NCBI RefSeq assembly: GCF_003075435.1
Contig: NZ_QCZJ01000013.1
Coordinates: forward strand, 1-64,000
Direction of reading: 5' to 3'
From: Terrimonas sp.
GTDB taxonomy: Bacteria; Bacteroidota; Bacteroidia; Chitinophagales; Chitinophagaceae
Length of the DNA: 64,000 nucleotides
Numbering within the stretch: position 1 is the stretch's first letter; each line of letters begins with the position of its first letter. Made by a program: the position numbers and the translations under genes. Shown here in pieces: positions 9,235 through 18,218 of the stretch. Below the pieces are notes generated by a model, which saw nothing but the letters and a program-made list of their open reading frames with translations, was not told where the DNA came from and made no database searches.

Positions 9235-10071
9235 ATGCTTTATCAAAAATTCAGTCCGTCTTCAATACTTATTCCTTTTGTTGAAGCTTATTATGTATGG
9301 ACTTCTGAAGGGGATATGGTTGATAATATGGTTATTGAATCTCCGCCATCCGGTTTTTGCTCCATTGTGTTTAATGCCGGAGATGCATATACATTAACTA
9401 ACAAAAAGTTTGATAACCTGACTGTGCCTGGTAGTTTTATTGCCGGGCAGTCTCTATATAGTTATTCACTCCGGCTTAGCGGCATTGTTGAAATGGCTGG
9501 CATTGTTTTTAAGCCGGCGGGGCTGGCTTCACTTTTTAATTTACCTGTGTATGAGTTTACGGAAGAGCGGATTGATCTGAGGCAGAAATTTGATGTTGCT
9601 ACGGTAACGCGTATTGAGCAGAAGATAAGGACTATTGCTACTGCGGATAATAAAGCAAAATTGCTGGAGCAATTTGTGCTGGAATTATGTAATAGCAATA
9701 TCCCTGTTGCTGATAGCATTGATAACGCCGCTAATCTGATTGTTGAAAGAAACGGCATGTTGCATGTTAATGATATTTTGCGGGAAGTATATATGTCGAG
9801 AAGGAATTTTGAAAGAAAGTTTTTCAAAAAAGTCGGGCTTAGCCCCAAGTATTATGCACGCATACGGCGCATCTCTTATTTAATGAATATTATATCCGGA
9901 AAAAAGAATGTTGACTGGATGCAGCTATTTAATGATTGCGCTTATTATGATCAGTCTCATTTTATAAAAGATTTTCTCGAATTTACGGGGCGCACCCCTC
10001 AGCAATACCTTGATGCAAACAGTGAGTTGGCTAATATTGTGAATAAACCAGTTACACAATCATTGCATTAA
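9235..10071 (+). CDS. AraC-family transcriptional regulator
   Basis: 278 residues from the ATG at 9235. The in-frame ATG at 9178 would add a non-conserved 19-residue extension, whereas MLYQKFSPSSILIPFVEAYY is the usual beginning of this family (DUF6597-type sensor domain). The C-terminal 100 residues form the AraC/XylS double helix-turn-helix: VNDILREVYMSRRNFERKFFKKVGLSPKYYARIRR, then the second helix YYDQSHFIKDFLEFTGRTPQQY. The regulatory domain's ligand is unknown. It is transcribed divergently from the beta-propeller lipoprotein gene, a likely target or neighbour by chance. Confidence 0.85.
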   Translation: MLYQKFSPSSILIPFVEAYYVWTSEGDMVDNMVIESPPSGFCSIVFNAGDAYTLTNKKFDNLTVPGSFIAGQSLYSYSLRLSGIVEMAGIVFKPAGLASLFNLPVYEFTEERIDLRQKFDVATVTRIEQKIRTIATADNKAKLLEQFVLELCNSNIPVADSIDNAANLIVERNGMLHVNDILREVYMSRRNFERKFFKKVGLSPKYYARIRRISYLMNIISGKKNVDWMQLFNDCAYYDQSHFIKDFLEFTGRTPQQYLDANSELANIVNKPVTQSLH

Positions 10072-10182
10072 AATGTAAAGAAATCTATTTTGCCGCAGTT
10101 TTACAATGCAATTGGCCGGGGAGGGTATTATTTTTACTTCGCAATGTATATCTACACGTTGTTGCAGTAAATTTAATACAGT

Positions 10183-11010
10183 ATGCTTTTAAAAAAAATA
10201 CTTCGATCAGCGGCGGCCTTAATACTTATATTGTTGCCTTTCTATCCAATTACGGAAAATTTTTTTCCATCCGAAAGGCAGGTTAACAACCAAATTTTTT
10301 CCACTTATATTTTCATTTGTTTAACCATTATACTTTTTGGTATAGTATTGATTTTTTTGCTGAAGAAAAACGGGAAAGTTTGGGGCTGGCTTTTTTGTGG
10401 AATAGGATTGGCGGCGATGATACCCTTACATTTAGGCCCGCCAAGAATTGATGCAACTTTATTGACTGACCCGGGGATAGAGCGGTTCAGGTATGGAATG
10501 CTGATGCTGGCTATACTGCTATTGTTTTTAGGAGGATACTCTATATTATCTCCTGTTAAAACCTTGCGCTCAAAATTATTCCTGTTCATTCTTATTGCAA
10601 CTGCATTGCTGAATGTGTGGGATAATTATAGCTCCTTTATGTTAAGCGGCGATATGAAAAGCTGGACAGAAAGCGGGAAGAATGCAAACGATTTTTCTGC
10701 TCAATTTGATTTTCATATTGCGTGGAGAACCGCGGCCAGAATTTCCCTTTATATAACAGCAATGGTATTGATTTTTGAGCTTGCCAAAAAAGCGGAGATA
10801 AAAAAATGGCAATTTGTAATACTGAATATTGTTTGCCTGGCGGGAATAGTTTTCTGCGTACTATGCCTCATGAGCGGGTTTCAGGATTTCTATTTCCCCT
10901 TTATGGTGCCTGCTATAGCGTTAGCACCTGTTTATTGGGCCGGCATTGCATCACTAACTTACGGCAACGCGTATGAGAAAACGGGCAACCTTTTATACAG
11001 CACCCTGTAA
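10183..11010 (+). CDS. Multi-spanning membrane protein, function unknown
   Basis: 275 residues with about seven or eight hydrophobic segments (near 8-22, 42-62, 70-88, 108-124, 132-150, 183-200, 212-232, 240-262) joined by short loops. Only one longer polar loop (about 152-180) is seen. No transporter or enzyme motif is recognised. The gene is followed after 34 bases by the SnoaL-like gene and may be cotranscribed with it. Confidence 0.65.
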   Translation: MLLKKILRSAAALILILLPFYPITENFFPSERQVNNQIFSTYIFICLTIILFGIVLIFLLKKNGKVWGWLFCGIGLAAMIPLHLGPPRIDATLLTDPGIERFRYGMLMLAILLLFLGGYSILSPVKTLRSKLFLFILIATALLNVWDNYSSFMLSGDMKSWTESGKNANDFSAQFDFHIAWRTAARISLYITAMVLIFELAKKAEIKKWQFVILNIVCLAGIVFCVLCLMSGFQDFYFPFMVPAIALAPVYWAGIASLTYGNAYEKTGNLLYSTL

Positions 11011-11044
11011 TGCAATAATATTTTTCACACATAAATTTTATTTT

Positions 11045-11485
11045 ATGACCTCAGCTATTAAAGAGCAACACGCATTAAGCCTTAAAAACGCATGTGTAAG
11101 CTTCATTTTCGCCTACCAGCAAAAAAATGTAGATAAAATGCTGGGCTTTTGCGACCCTGATGGAACAATATATTTTAAACCCCTTGGTGAAGCAGGAAAG
11201 GGAAAGATACATGAGCTTGGAAAGGGTATATGGACTGCGTTGATAGATTGTTTTCCTGATATTGATAATACGCTTGATGCGGCGGTTGCGGAAGGGGAAG
11301 ATTCCGTACGTTGCCAGGTGGTGATAAGAGGTACACAGGAAAAGGATTTTGGCGATATCCCAAATAAAGGAGGGCATTTTGACAGCGATCATATTTTCAT
11401 CTTCCGCCTTAACCCCGATAATAAAATAACAGATATACAAATCAGCTGGGATCACGATGACCTTAAAAGGCAACTCGGTTCTTAA
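11045..11485 (+). CDS. SnoaL/NTF2-like family protein
   Basis: 146 residues from the ATG at 11045; an in-frame ATG at 10973 lies inside the previous gene and would add an unrelated 24-residue leader. The pattern (an N-terminal helix with FIFAYQQKNVDKMLGFCDPDGTI-like content, then FPDIDNTLDAAVAEGEDSVRCQVVIRGTQ, and an end with F.FRLNPDNKITDIQISWDHD) matches the SnoaL-like polyketide cyclase or nuclear transport factor 2 fold, a cone-shaped pocket used by small enzymes and binding proteins. Catalytic assignment is not possible from sequence alone. Confidence 0.75.
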   Translation: MTSAIKEQHALSLKNACVSFIFAYQQKNVDKMLGFCDPDGTIYFKPLGEAGKGKIHELGKGIWTALIDCFPDIDNTLDAAVAEGEDSVRCQVVIRGTQEKDFGDIPNKGGHFDSDHIFIFRLNPDNKITDIQISWDHDDLKRQLGS

Positions 11486-11516
11486 GTAACATTAAGTGAA
11501 CTTAAAGCTATTATAT

Positions 11517-11996
11517 ATGAGATACTGTTTATTTTTTGCTGTAATATTTTTTGCAGCATGCAATAGCAATATTGACAACCAGGAGGCTGCAATTTCAGAG
11601 AAAGATACCGCGAAACCTTATTCACCAATAGAAGGCAACTGGGTACTTGTGTCAAATGAAGTGTATGGAAAGATGACACAACCGAAAAGGTTTCCCCAGC
11701 AGGTGAAAATGTTTCATGACGGGTATTATGCTTTTGTGATGTACGACGCTGCAGGTAATTTTTATTATGCCGGTGCAGGGCCTTACGAAGTAAATGGAAA
11801 TATGTATAAAGAAACGTTTGCTTATGCAACTGACACGACAGATGTTGATGCATGGGATACGCAACGGTGGGAGATTAAGGGTGATACTTTGATCTTTTAT
11901 GGTTTTGAAAAAGCTGCACTGGCTGATGGTACCGATGTAACGGAAAAATGGGGCAAGCATAAGTTTGTGGAAAAAAGGGTGAGATTGAAGAGATAA
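11517..11996 (+). CDS. Small lipoprotein, function unknown
   Basis: 159 residues from the ATG at 11517 (an upstream in-frame ATG at 11496 gives a longer signal). The leader MRYCLFFAVIFFAACNSN contains the lipobox FAAC. The mature domain has a lipocalin-like feel (SPIEGNWVLVSNEVYGK, then alternating aromatic beta strands ending WEIKGDTLIFYGFEK), similar to small proteins that describe themselves by a single eight-stranded barrel, but this is inference. It follows the SnoaL-like gene by 31 bases. Confidence 0.65.
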   Translation: MRYCLFFAVIFFAACNSNIDNQEAAISEKDTAKPYSPIEGNWVLVSNEVYGKMTQPKRFPQQVKMFHDGYYAFVMYDAAGNFYYAGAGPYEVNGNMYKETFAYATDTTDVDAWDTQRWEIKGDTLIFYGFEKAALADGTDVTEKWGKHKFVEKRVRLKR

Positions 11997-12001
11997 AAAA
12001 A

Positions 12002-12039
12002 CAAATGCCTCAACTTTAAAATTGAAGCATTTGCCTTTT
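12002..12039. terminator. Bidirectional hairpin terminator
   Basis: Stem CAAATGCCTCAA / TTGAAGCATTTG with one mismatch, lying between convergent genes, with an A-run before it (11995-12001) and T-rich sequence after it. Confidence 0.65.
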
Positions 12040-12056
12040 ATTACCTGTGCCGGAAA

Positions 12057-14684
12057 TTATTTCACCGCCAAAGCTTTATCTATTAAGAAATTCAGATTTG
12101 TACGATGCGCTCTTGTTTGCTCATTGGTAGATACCGCTGTTGCAAGCATTGCTTTTATCTTTTTTAAAGAAGACAGCGCTGCAGATTTTGAAGCATTATC
12201 ATAAGCAGCAGGTACAGTACCTGTAGCTATGGATGATAAAGCTTTTACGTATTCTGTTTGCAGGTTCAGGCGATATAAATTCACATTTGTTTTTAAATCT
12301 TCCGCGAAAATATATTTGTTGAGATCAGCCATCACATCTGCGGTGGTGTAAGTGTTGCCATATAAACCACTATTGTTAATACGTTGCAATGTTACCGGGT
12401 GCAATAACTGTGCAAGCAGCGATAGCTGAATGGTTTGCGCAGTAGATTGTGGTTTATAATCTTCAGTAGAGCCAAAGAAATTGAAGCCACGACGCTGCAT
12501 TTGCAAATATGGGAACAAGGTTGCGTCTGTATTAAAAGTTGCGGGAGAGAATATATATTTATTCAGCAATGCCAACGCCTTCTTTTGAAGATCCGCAGAT
12601 ACCGGTGTAAATGGTTTGGTGGTAGTTTGCTGACCGGTAAAGCTTCTGTCAACATACACGCCGCCAATATAACGGCTAACGGCATTAGCCATTTGCAGGC
12701 GTTGATTCTGCAGCATTAAATAACGCTGGCGGAGCAGCTGGTAGCTTTGCCCGGGCTGGCTGTAACGATCCTTCAGCTTAGGCAGCATAGCATTGATAAG
12801 CTTAAACCTGTCTTCAGCATACGCGACCATATCATTGCTCATATCATTAACCATTACACGGGGGTCGATACCTCCTCCGGGAGAACGCATATCATCAGCA
12901 TCATTACCGAAAGTGAGTTGCGGATCTGTACTGCGGCTTAATATTTTATCAAGTCCGGCTTTTTCTTCCGAGGGTGAAAAAGCTGTATAGCCATATTCAA
13001 TTGCCCACAGGTCATAAGGTCCAGCCTTTGTTGTATAGTAGTTGCCCTGTTTGGCCCTGTCAAGACTTACATTGATGGAAGGATAGTCCATTACAGAGCC
13101 GATCATCCCGATCTTTTCAGTAATTGATTTATCATTTACCTGCGCAGGGCTCAACATCTGGCTTGCTTTCATGTTGTGATTTAAGCCAAGGGTATGCCCC
13201 ATTTCATGCATAATCAGATAGATAAGGAACTCCTTATGCATTTGCTTTACTTCTTCCGGTTTGTTGTCGAGCGTTTCAAGCATAGTTAGCCCGGCAGTAT
13301 ATTGCGATTGCAGTTCCTGCGCAATATTGCAATATGCAAGATGTGATTTGCCGAAGCTTAAATGAGGTGATTTAACATCATCGGTAGTTTTGGCTTCCCA
13401 CGGCAAAGCTACATTTCCAATGCCTGTAGCACCTGTATTACCATTAAAAAGATCATCATAAGCGGGTGTGCCTGCGCCACTTCTCCATTCAACGGTAATA
13501 TCAGCGCCTAATATCTGCCCTGTTCTGGGATTAAAGAAGCTGGGCCCGATAGCGCCATAGCTTGGATAAGGGCTGCTTACCCAACGGATAACATTATAAC
13601 GGATATCAGCAGGATCCCAGGTTGCGGTATCAGGCATGATTTTCATTACAATCGCGTTTTTAAAGCCTGCCTTTTCAAATGCCTCATTCCATTTTTCACC
13701 GGCTTCTTTAATGATCTGGCGATACTCCACCGGGGTTGTATTTTCTATCCAGTATACTACGGGTTTAACGGGTTCACTTATGGCCGCATCAGGGTCTTTC
13801 TTTACCAGGTTCCACCTGCTGATAAAATCTTTATATGGAGCAGGCGAAATAGAGGTAAGATCCGTTACTTCCGCACCAAAATACCCTACGCGTGGATCAT
13901 CCCTGCGAGGCCTAAAATCATTTTGCGGCACTTCCAAAAAAGAATGTTGCATGCGGACGCGGTTATAGCGGGCATCGGTAACATCAGCGCCTCCACCGTT
14001 AAAAGGCATTGGATTATCATATGCCAGGTCAACGATTACATCTGTATTGTCAGGATAAGACCTGATGTTAGCATATTTTGATTTCGCAACGTTCAGCATG
14101 CCAAGGTTAAACACCAAGGTTGGCGGAATGCCGGGAGGTATGGTAGGCCTGATGGGATCGAGCTTTTCACTCAAAAACAATCCATCGGCAGCAATAAGAT
14201 ATCCTGTTGAATCTTCCGCTACGATCTTTTCTGTAAAGAAATTTGCCGGAGCGACATCTACATTGGCCGCCCTGCTCACAGCATTTGTGCTGTCGTAGTA
14301 AAAATTAGTGTTCTGCTGCGCAAATTCCAGCTTGTCATAACTCTTATTAATGCTGAACGTAAATGTTTGGCGGATCATGTTCTGGTTTAGGAACAAACGG
14401 GTTGGTCCACCCATTGAAAAGCTCTGGTAAATAAACTCCTTACCAATCTGGGGTTTTTTGATATACAACTGCACGCTGCCGGTAGCAGTATCCTGGTATA
14501 CAACAAAAAGCCCTTCAATTTTTTTGCTTGACTTTGTTTTATCTGCAATACTTGCTTTGGGCGGCGTTGGCGGCGCAGCTTTTTTGGTAGTATCAGCCGC
14601 CGGTGCAGCGCCTTTCTTTTGCGCAACGGCTGTAACAGTAAGCATTCCACATGCTACTGCAATTAAAAAACTCTTTGCATACAT
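12057..14684 (-). CDS. Secreted zinc-dependent metalloprotease (DUF5117/DUF5118 type)
   Basis: 875 residues. A signal peptide (MYAKSFLIAVACGMLTVTAVAQ) precedes a Lys/Ala/Pro-rich linker, an N-terminal DUF5118-DUF5117 region (about 50-310) and a zincin catalytic domain. The extended zinc motif HExxHxxGxxH is complete at H493, E494, H497 and H503, which assigns it to the metzincin-like clan; the downstream GSVMDYPSINV segment fits the Met-turn (about 529-533). A helical C-terminal region follows. It should act in the periplasm or outside the cell. Proteins of this family are widespread in Bacteroidota; substrates are not established. It is monocistronic. Confidence 0.88.
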   Translation of the reverse strand: MYAKSFLIAVACGMLTVTAVAQKKGAAPAADTTKKAAPPTPPKASIADKTKSSKKIEGLFVVYQDTATGSVQLYIKKPQIGKEFIYQSFSMGGPTRLFLNQNMIRQTFTFSINKSYDKLEFAQQNTNFYYDSTNAVSRAANVDVAPANFFTEKIVAEDSTGYLIAADGLFLSEKLDPIRPTIPPGIPPTLVFNLGMLNVAKSKYANIRSYPDNTDVIVDLAYDNPMPFNGGGADVTDARYNRVRMQHSFLEVPQNDFRPRRDDPRVGYFGAEVTDLTSISPAPYKDFISRWNLVKKDPDAAISEPVKPVVYWIENTTPVEYRQIIKEAGEKWNEAFEKAGFKNAIVMKIMPDTATWDPADIRYNVIRWVSSPYPSYGAIGPSFFNPRTGQILGADITVEWRSGAGTPAYDDLFNGNTGATGIGNVALPWEAKTTDDVKSPHLSFGKSHLAYCNIAQELQSQYTAGLTMLETLDNKPEEVKQMHKEFLIYLIMHEMGHTLGLNHNMKASQMLSPAQVNDKSITEKIGMIGSVMDYPSINVSLDRAKQGNYYTTKAGPYDLWAIEYGYTAFSPSEEKAGLDKILSRSTDPQLTFGNDADDMRSPGGGIDPRVMVNDMSNDMVAYAEDRFKLINAMLPKLKDRYSQPGQSYQLLRQRYLMLQNQRLQMANAVSRYIGGVYVDRSFTGQQTTTKPFTPVSADLQKKALALLNKYIFSPATFNTDATLFPYLQMQRRGFNFFGSTEDYKPQSTAQTIQLSLLAQLLHPVTLQRINNSGLYGNTYTTADVMADLNKYIFAEDLKTNVNLYRLNLQTEYVKALSSIATGTVPAAYDNASKSAALSSLKKIKAMLATAVSTNEQTRAHRTNLNFLIDKALAVK

Positions 14685-14816
14685 AAGCGATGATTATTTA
14701 TACACAAGATAAAAATATTGCGGCTGAACTTACCGGGATTTCTTTGAGAGGCTTATTGGCGGTTTAACCTGATAAAAAAAATTACAAGAGGCAAAATTTG
14801 GAGGATTTGCTCCGGT

Positions 14817-15113
14817 TTGGTTGTATTTCAAATTTTTGCGCTGGGAGTGAGCGGTGAGACACCAATCAGCGAAAATTTGGAATGTTCAACGGAAGATTAT
14901 GATACCGGCAAAAAGTTTTTCTACAACATGCAGATTGAATCTTTGAAAGCGTACATCATGATAGATTCGGTAAAAATGTTTATCCGCACTGGCAGAAAGC
15001 AAGCGGATAATGCATGGCGGTTTGAAGAATATAAAGAGAAAACCGATGCCATGTGTATCAACAGTATTGGTTTTACTGTTACACTGCAGGATATATATGA
15101 AGGCGTTATGTAA
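14817..15113 (+). pseudogene. Remnant of a Uma2-family (DUF820) endonuclease gene
   Basis: The readable 98-residue frame matches only the C-terminal half of Uma2 family PD-(D/E)XK-fold proteins: STEDYDTGKKFF, then the QIESLKAYIMID strand, the WRFEEYKEK segment and the end GFTVTLQDIYEGV. Full-length relatives are about 190 residues and carry the first catalytic Asp (PDxxVV) before this part; that half is absent, and the first 30 residues here do not resemble the family. The ATG at 14817 is probably not a native start. I call it a 5'-truncated, inactive copy. Identification is from family pattern recognition. Confidence 0.6.
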
Positions 15114-15137
15114 AAGCGAAGTGTTTGCCAGGATATG

Positions 15138-16046
15138 TTATGGATTAATTGTGGTGCCTGTTTGATCTTCTACCTTCAAATGCGCATATTCTTCTTTATA
15201 CTCAAATTTCCAGCGGTTATGGCTCCATAGATAAACTTCGGGTTGCTTGCGGATCACTTCTTCCAGGTAGCGAACATACTCCAAAGTCAACTGTCCATCA
15301 TTCATTTCCGCCGGTTTAAGTGCCGCCAGCTTGGTTTCAATAACATAATGCCCACGTTTGGGTTTATAAAAACGGGCAAATACTACCGGTATATTATTGA
15401 ACCGTGCATTCTTTTCCGGGCCTTTTACAAAAGGTGTTGGGCGTCCAAAAAAATTTACCCAATATGCTTTTTGCGGAATGCCGGGGTTTTGATCTGCCAC
15501 AAGGGCTAACAGGTATTGCGAATTCCTGTATGGCAACATCGCGTTTTTCATATCTGTGGCTGCCAGCATTTTAGAACCCATCTTTTCCCTGAAATGCTTA
15601 AACAGCCGGTCAATTACTGTATTGCCTATAGGCATATATACTACCAGGAACTCGTAGGCAAGCTGCCGGGTTACTCTTACATTTACCCATTCCCAGTTAA
15701 AGTTATGCCCCAGGTGTACCTGGCAGCTTTTTCCTGAAGCATATAATTCATCAAAAATGGAATGGTCAAACTGTATTCTCTTCTCAAGGCTTTTTTGCGA
15801 CATGGAGAGCAGTTTGATCGCCTCAAGAAAGGTGTCGGTAAAATTCCTGTAAAACTTTTTAATGATCCGCTTTTTTTCCTTTTCTGTTTTTTCAGGAAAG
15901 GCAATAGTGAGGTTTTTCATCAATAGCTCCTTCCTGTAACCTATAATATAATGGAGTATAAAACTGAAGAAATCAGAAACCCGGTAGATGATCCAGAGTG
16001 GAAGGAATGAAAATAAATACAGCAGTGCCAAAACTATATAATACAT
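15138..16046 (-). CDS. LpxL/HtrB-type lipid A biosynthesis acyltransferase
   Basis: 302 residues with an N-terminal membrane segment (about 1-35), a family-typical GYRKELLMKNLTIAFPEKT segment and the catalytic HX4E motif at H114-E119 within HNFNWEW. ADQNPG and FFGRPTPFVKGPE correspond to later conserved blocks. The enzyme transfers a fatty acyl chain to a lipid A precursor or another lipid at the inner membrane. The length is normal. The TATCTTTG -7-like element on the minus strand (16058-16051) sits only five bases before the start codon. Confidence 0.88.
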   Translation of the reverse strand: MYYIVLALLYLFSFLPLWIIYRVSDFFSFILHYIIGYRKELLMKNLTIAFPEKTEKEKKRIIKKFYRNFTDTFLEAIKLLSMSQKSLEKRIQFDHSIFDELYASGKSCQVHLGHNFNWEWVNVRVTRQLAYEFLVVYMPIGNTVIDRLFKHFREKMGSKMLAATDMKNAMLPYRNSQYLLALVADQNPGIPQKAYWVNFFGRPTPFVKGPEKNARFNNIPVVFARFYKPKRGHYVIETKLAALKPAEMNDGQLTLEYVRYLEEVIRKQPEVYLWSHNRWKFEYKEEYAHLKVEDQTGTTINP

Positions 16047-16063
16047 CAGGCAAAGATAATTTG

Positions 16064-16285
16064 ATATTAGCTATCAGCGGTCAGCTATCAGCTATGGGCT
16101 TTGAGCTATCAGCAGTGAGTGCAAAAAACGTGTGCTATTGTCTGTTTTCTATTGGCATTTGCCGCCGTTGACAATGCATTGCTGTTCACCCATTAATCTT
16201 CCTCGTGCTTAAAACAGGATACTTGTACGCTCAGGCTGACCGCTGGCTGCTGATAGCTCAAAGCCCAGAGCTCATAGCTCTCTAC
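16064..16285. repeat. Dispersed GCTATCAGC/GCTGATAGC-type repeat cluster
   Basis: The gap between the acyltransferase and nadB genes contains many copies of AGCTATCAGC, GGTCAGCTATCAGC, GCTTTGAGCTATCAGC and, inverted, GCTGATAGCTCAAAGC (16064-16115 and 16227-16285). GGGCTTTGAGCTATCAGC near 16097 is nearly complementary to GCTGATAGCTCAAAGCCC near 16249, so the two halves could pair. The same phrases recur at five other places in the window. Confidence 0.75.
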
Positions 16286-17901
16286 AACACAATATTCTGC
16301 ACAATTCCACTCTTCTGCAAATAATCAGTATTATAATGCAAGCCCCTGCTTTCATGTCGGAAGGTTGCAGATTTTACAATAAGATACCCGGCAGTGATCA
16401 TATTACGCAACTGGCAAAGCTGGGGAGATACTTCCGTGGTTTTATATAATTCTTCTGTTTCCTCATGCAGCAGGTCGAGGCGGCGCATAGCTCTTTCCAA
16501 ACGCACATTGGTTCTTACAATACCAACATAATCACTCATCAGCAATTGCAGTTCTTTCAGGCTTTGCGTGATGAGGATCATTTCTTTGGGCGCGGTTGTA
16601 CCCTCGGCTCTCCAGTCCGGAATATTATCCCTATCCCATATTCCCCATTCCTCGCCGGAGCTGTCTTTTATTTTCTTTACTGCGTCTGCATAAGCCCTGT
16701 GCGCAAATACCATTGCCTCAAGCAGTGAGTTGCTGGCAAGACGGTTGGCACCGTGCAATCCTGTGGAAGCACATTCGCCTGCGGCATATAAGTGTTTGAT
16801 AGATGTTCTTGCCCATTCATCTGTTTTAATACCGCCGCAGCTATAGTGTGCCGCAGGTGCAACAGGTATCATATTTTTGGTGATGTCAATACCCATCGAC
16901 ATGCATTTTTTATAAATGTTAGGGAAGTGATGAATAAATTTCTCTTTATCCATGTGCCGGCAATCAAGCCAAACATGCTCTGTACCGGTGCGCTTCATTT
17001 CGTTATCTATAGCTCTTGCCACAATATCACGTGGCGCAAGATCTTTACGCTCATCATATCTTTCCATAAAAGCTTCGCCATCGATATTGCGTAAAATGCC
17101 GCCGTCGCCCCGCACAGCTTCAGTAATTAAAAAGGCCTGACCCCTTAATCCTGCTTCATATAACGCGGTAGGATGAAACTGTATAAACTCCATATTCTCT
17201 ATTCTTCCTTTTGCACGGTATGCCATAGCAACACCATCGCCTGTGGCAATGGCAGGATTAGTAGTGGTGCGGTATACCTGCCCATTACCTCCGGTTGCCA
17301 GCAGCGTAATGGAGGCTAAAATTTTCTCTATTTTTTTTGTATGAAGATTTAAGGCATATACCCCAAAGCATTCAATGTCCGGTGTGGCTTTGGTAACGAG
17401 ATAGCCGAGGTGGTGCTGTGTGATGATATCAACCACAAAGCAATGTGTGATCATTTCAATGTTTGGCTGCTGTTTTATGGCTTCGAGCAGGGCTCTTTCC
17501 ATTTCACGGCCGGTTACATCTTTATGATGCAGTATGCGATACTCACTGTGTCCGCCTTCTTTGCCTAAAGCATAATCCCCGTCATCATCCTTATCAAACC
17601 TTGCTCCCCAGTCAATAATTTCTCTTATACGGTCTACGCCTTCTTTTACTACTATTTCTACTACATGCTCATTGCATAACCCGTCACCGGCTATCAGTGT
17701 ATCTTCAATATGCTTGTCAAAACTGTCTTTTTCATTATCCCACACACCGGCAATGCCGCCCTGCGCATATTTGGTATTGGTTTCATCAGAAGTTGTTTTG
17801 GTGAATATCAATACCTTTTTATCCGGGCAGGCTTTAGCAACTTTTAACGCGTAAGTAAGTCCGGCTATACCAGAGCCAATGACAAGAAAGTCAGTTTGCA
17901 T
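16282..17901 (-). CDS. nadB: L-aspartate oxidase NadB
   Basis: 539 residues with the Rossmann FAD-binding motif GSGIAG at 9-14, the succinate dehydrogenase/fumarate reductase flavoprotein fold, the TNTKYAQGGIAG segment, GGHSEYRILH, and the active-site-region blocks IQFHPTALY and RGDGGILRN plus AHYSCGGI and ECASTGLHGANRLASNSLLE. NadB oxidises L-aspartate to iminoaspartate, the first step of de novo NAD synthesis, in the cytoplasm. The C-terminal helical domain is present and length is normal. No nadA or nadC is adjacent. The stop lies inside the repeat cluster, so the last codons have recently bordered repeated DNA. Confidence 0.95.
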   Translation of the reverse strand: MQTDFLVIGSGIAGLTYALKVAKACPDKKVLIFTKTTSDETNTKYAQGGIAGVWDNEKDSFDKHIEDTLIAGDGLCNEHVVEIVVKEGVDRIREIIDWGARFDKDDDGDYALGKEGGHSEYRILHHKDVTGREMERALLEAIKQQPNIEMITHCFVVDIITQHHLGYLVTKATPDIECFGVYALNLHTKKIEKILASITLLATGGNGQVYRTTTNPAIATGDGVAMAYRAKGRIENMEFIQFHPTALYEAGLRGQAFLITEAVRGDGGILRNIDGEAFMERYDERKDLAPRDIVARAIDNEMKRTGTEHVWLDCRHMDKEKFIHHFPNIYKKCMSMGIDITKNMIPVAPAAHYSCGGIKTDEWARTSIKHLYAAGECASTGLHGANRLASNSLLEAMVFAHRAYADAVKKIKDSSGEEWGIWDRDNIPDWRAEGTTAPKEMILITQSLKELQLLMSDYVGIVRTNVRLERAMRRLDLLHEETEELYKTTEVSPQLCQLRNMITAGYLIVKSATFRHESRGLHYNTDYLQKSGIVQNIVL

Positions 17902-17992
17902 AAGATTTGACTATGTTTAGTGCAAGATAAGATGATGTAGGGAAAATTGATGCGGCATACTGTATATCAGCAGAGATTTCGCACAGGATTTG

Positions 17993-18065
17993 CTACACAA
18001 AGAGCCACAAAGCATACACAAAATTACACAGAGTGTTTTATTATCCTTTGTGGCTCTTTGTGTAG
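17993..18065. repeat. Perfect 20-base inverted repeat
   Basis: The arms 17993-18012 and 18046-18065 are exact reverse complements (CTACACAAAGAGCCACAAAG), separated by 33 bases rich in ACACA and flanked by further CACAG / CTGTG partners. The rest of the 17902-18218 gap shows no gene. It could act as a transcription stop for the flippase gene or be a small mobile repeat. Confidence 0.8.
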
Positions 18066-18218
18066 CCTTTGTGTACCTCTGTGAAATAACCAGGTTGTTA
18101 CACCGGAATTATTCGTGATAATGAGTGTGAATCGTGGCTAAAAGTGTACGCAATCATTATATGAAAAAATCCCCGTAATCGTTTTTAAACAGCTTCTTAG
18201 AATATGCGGTGTTCTGCA

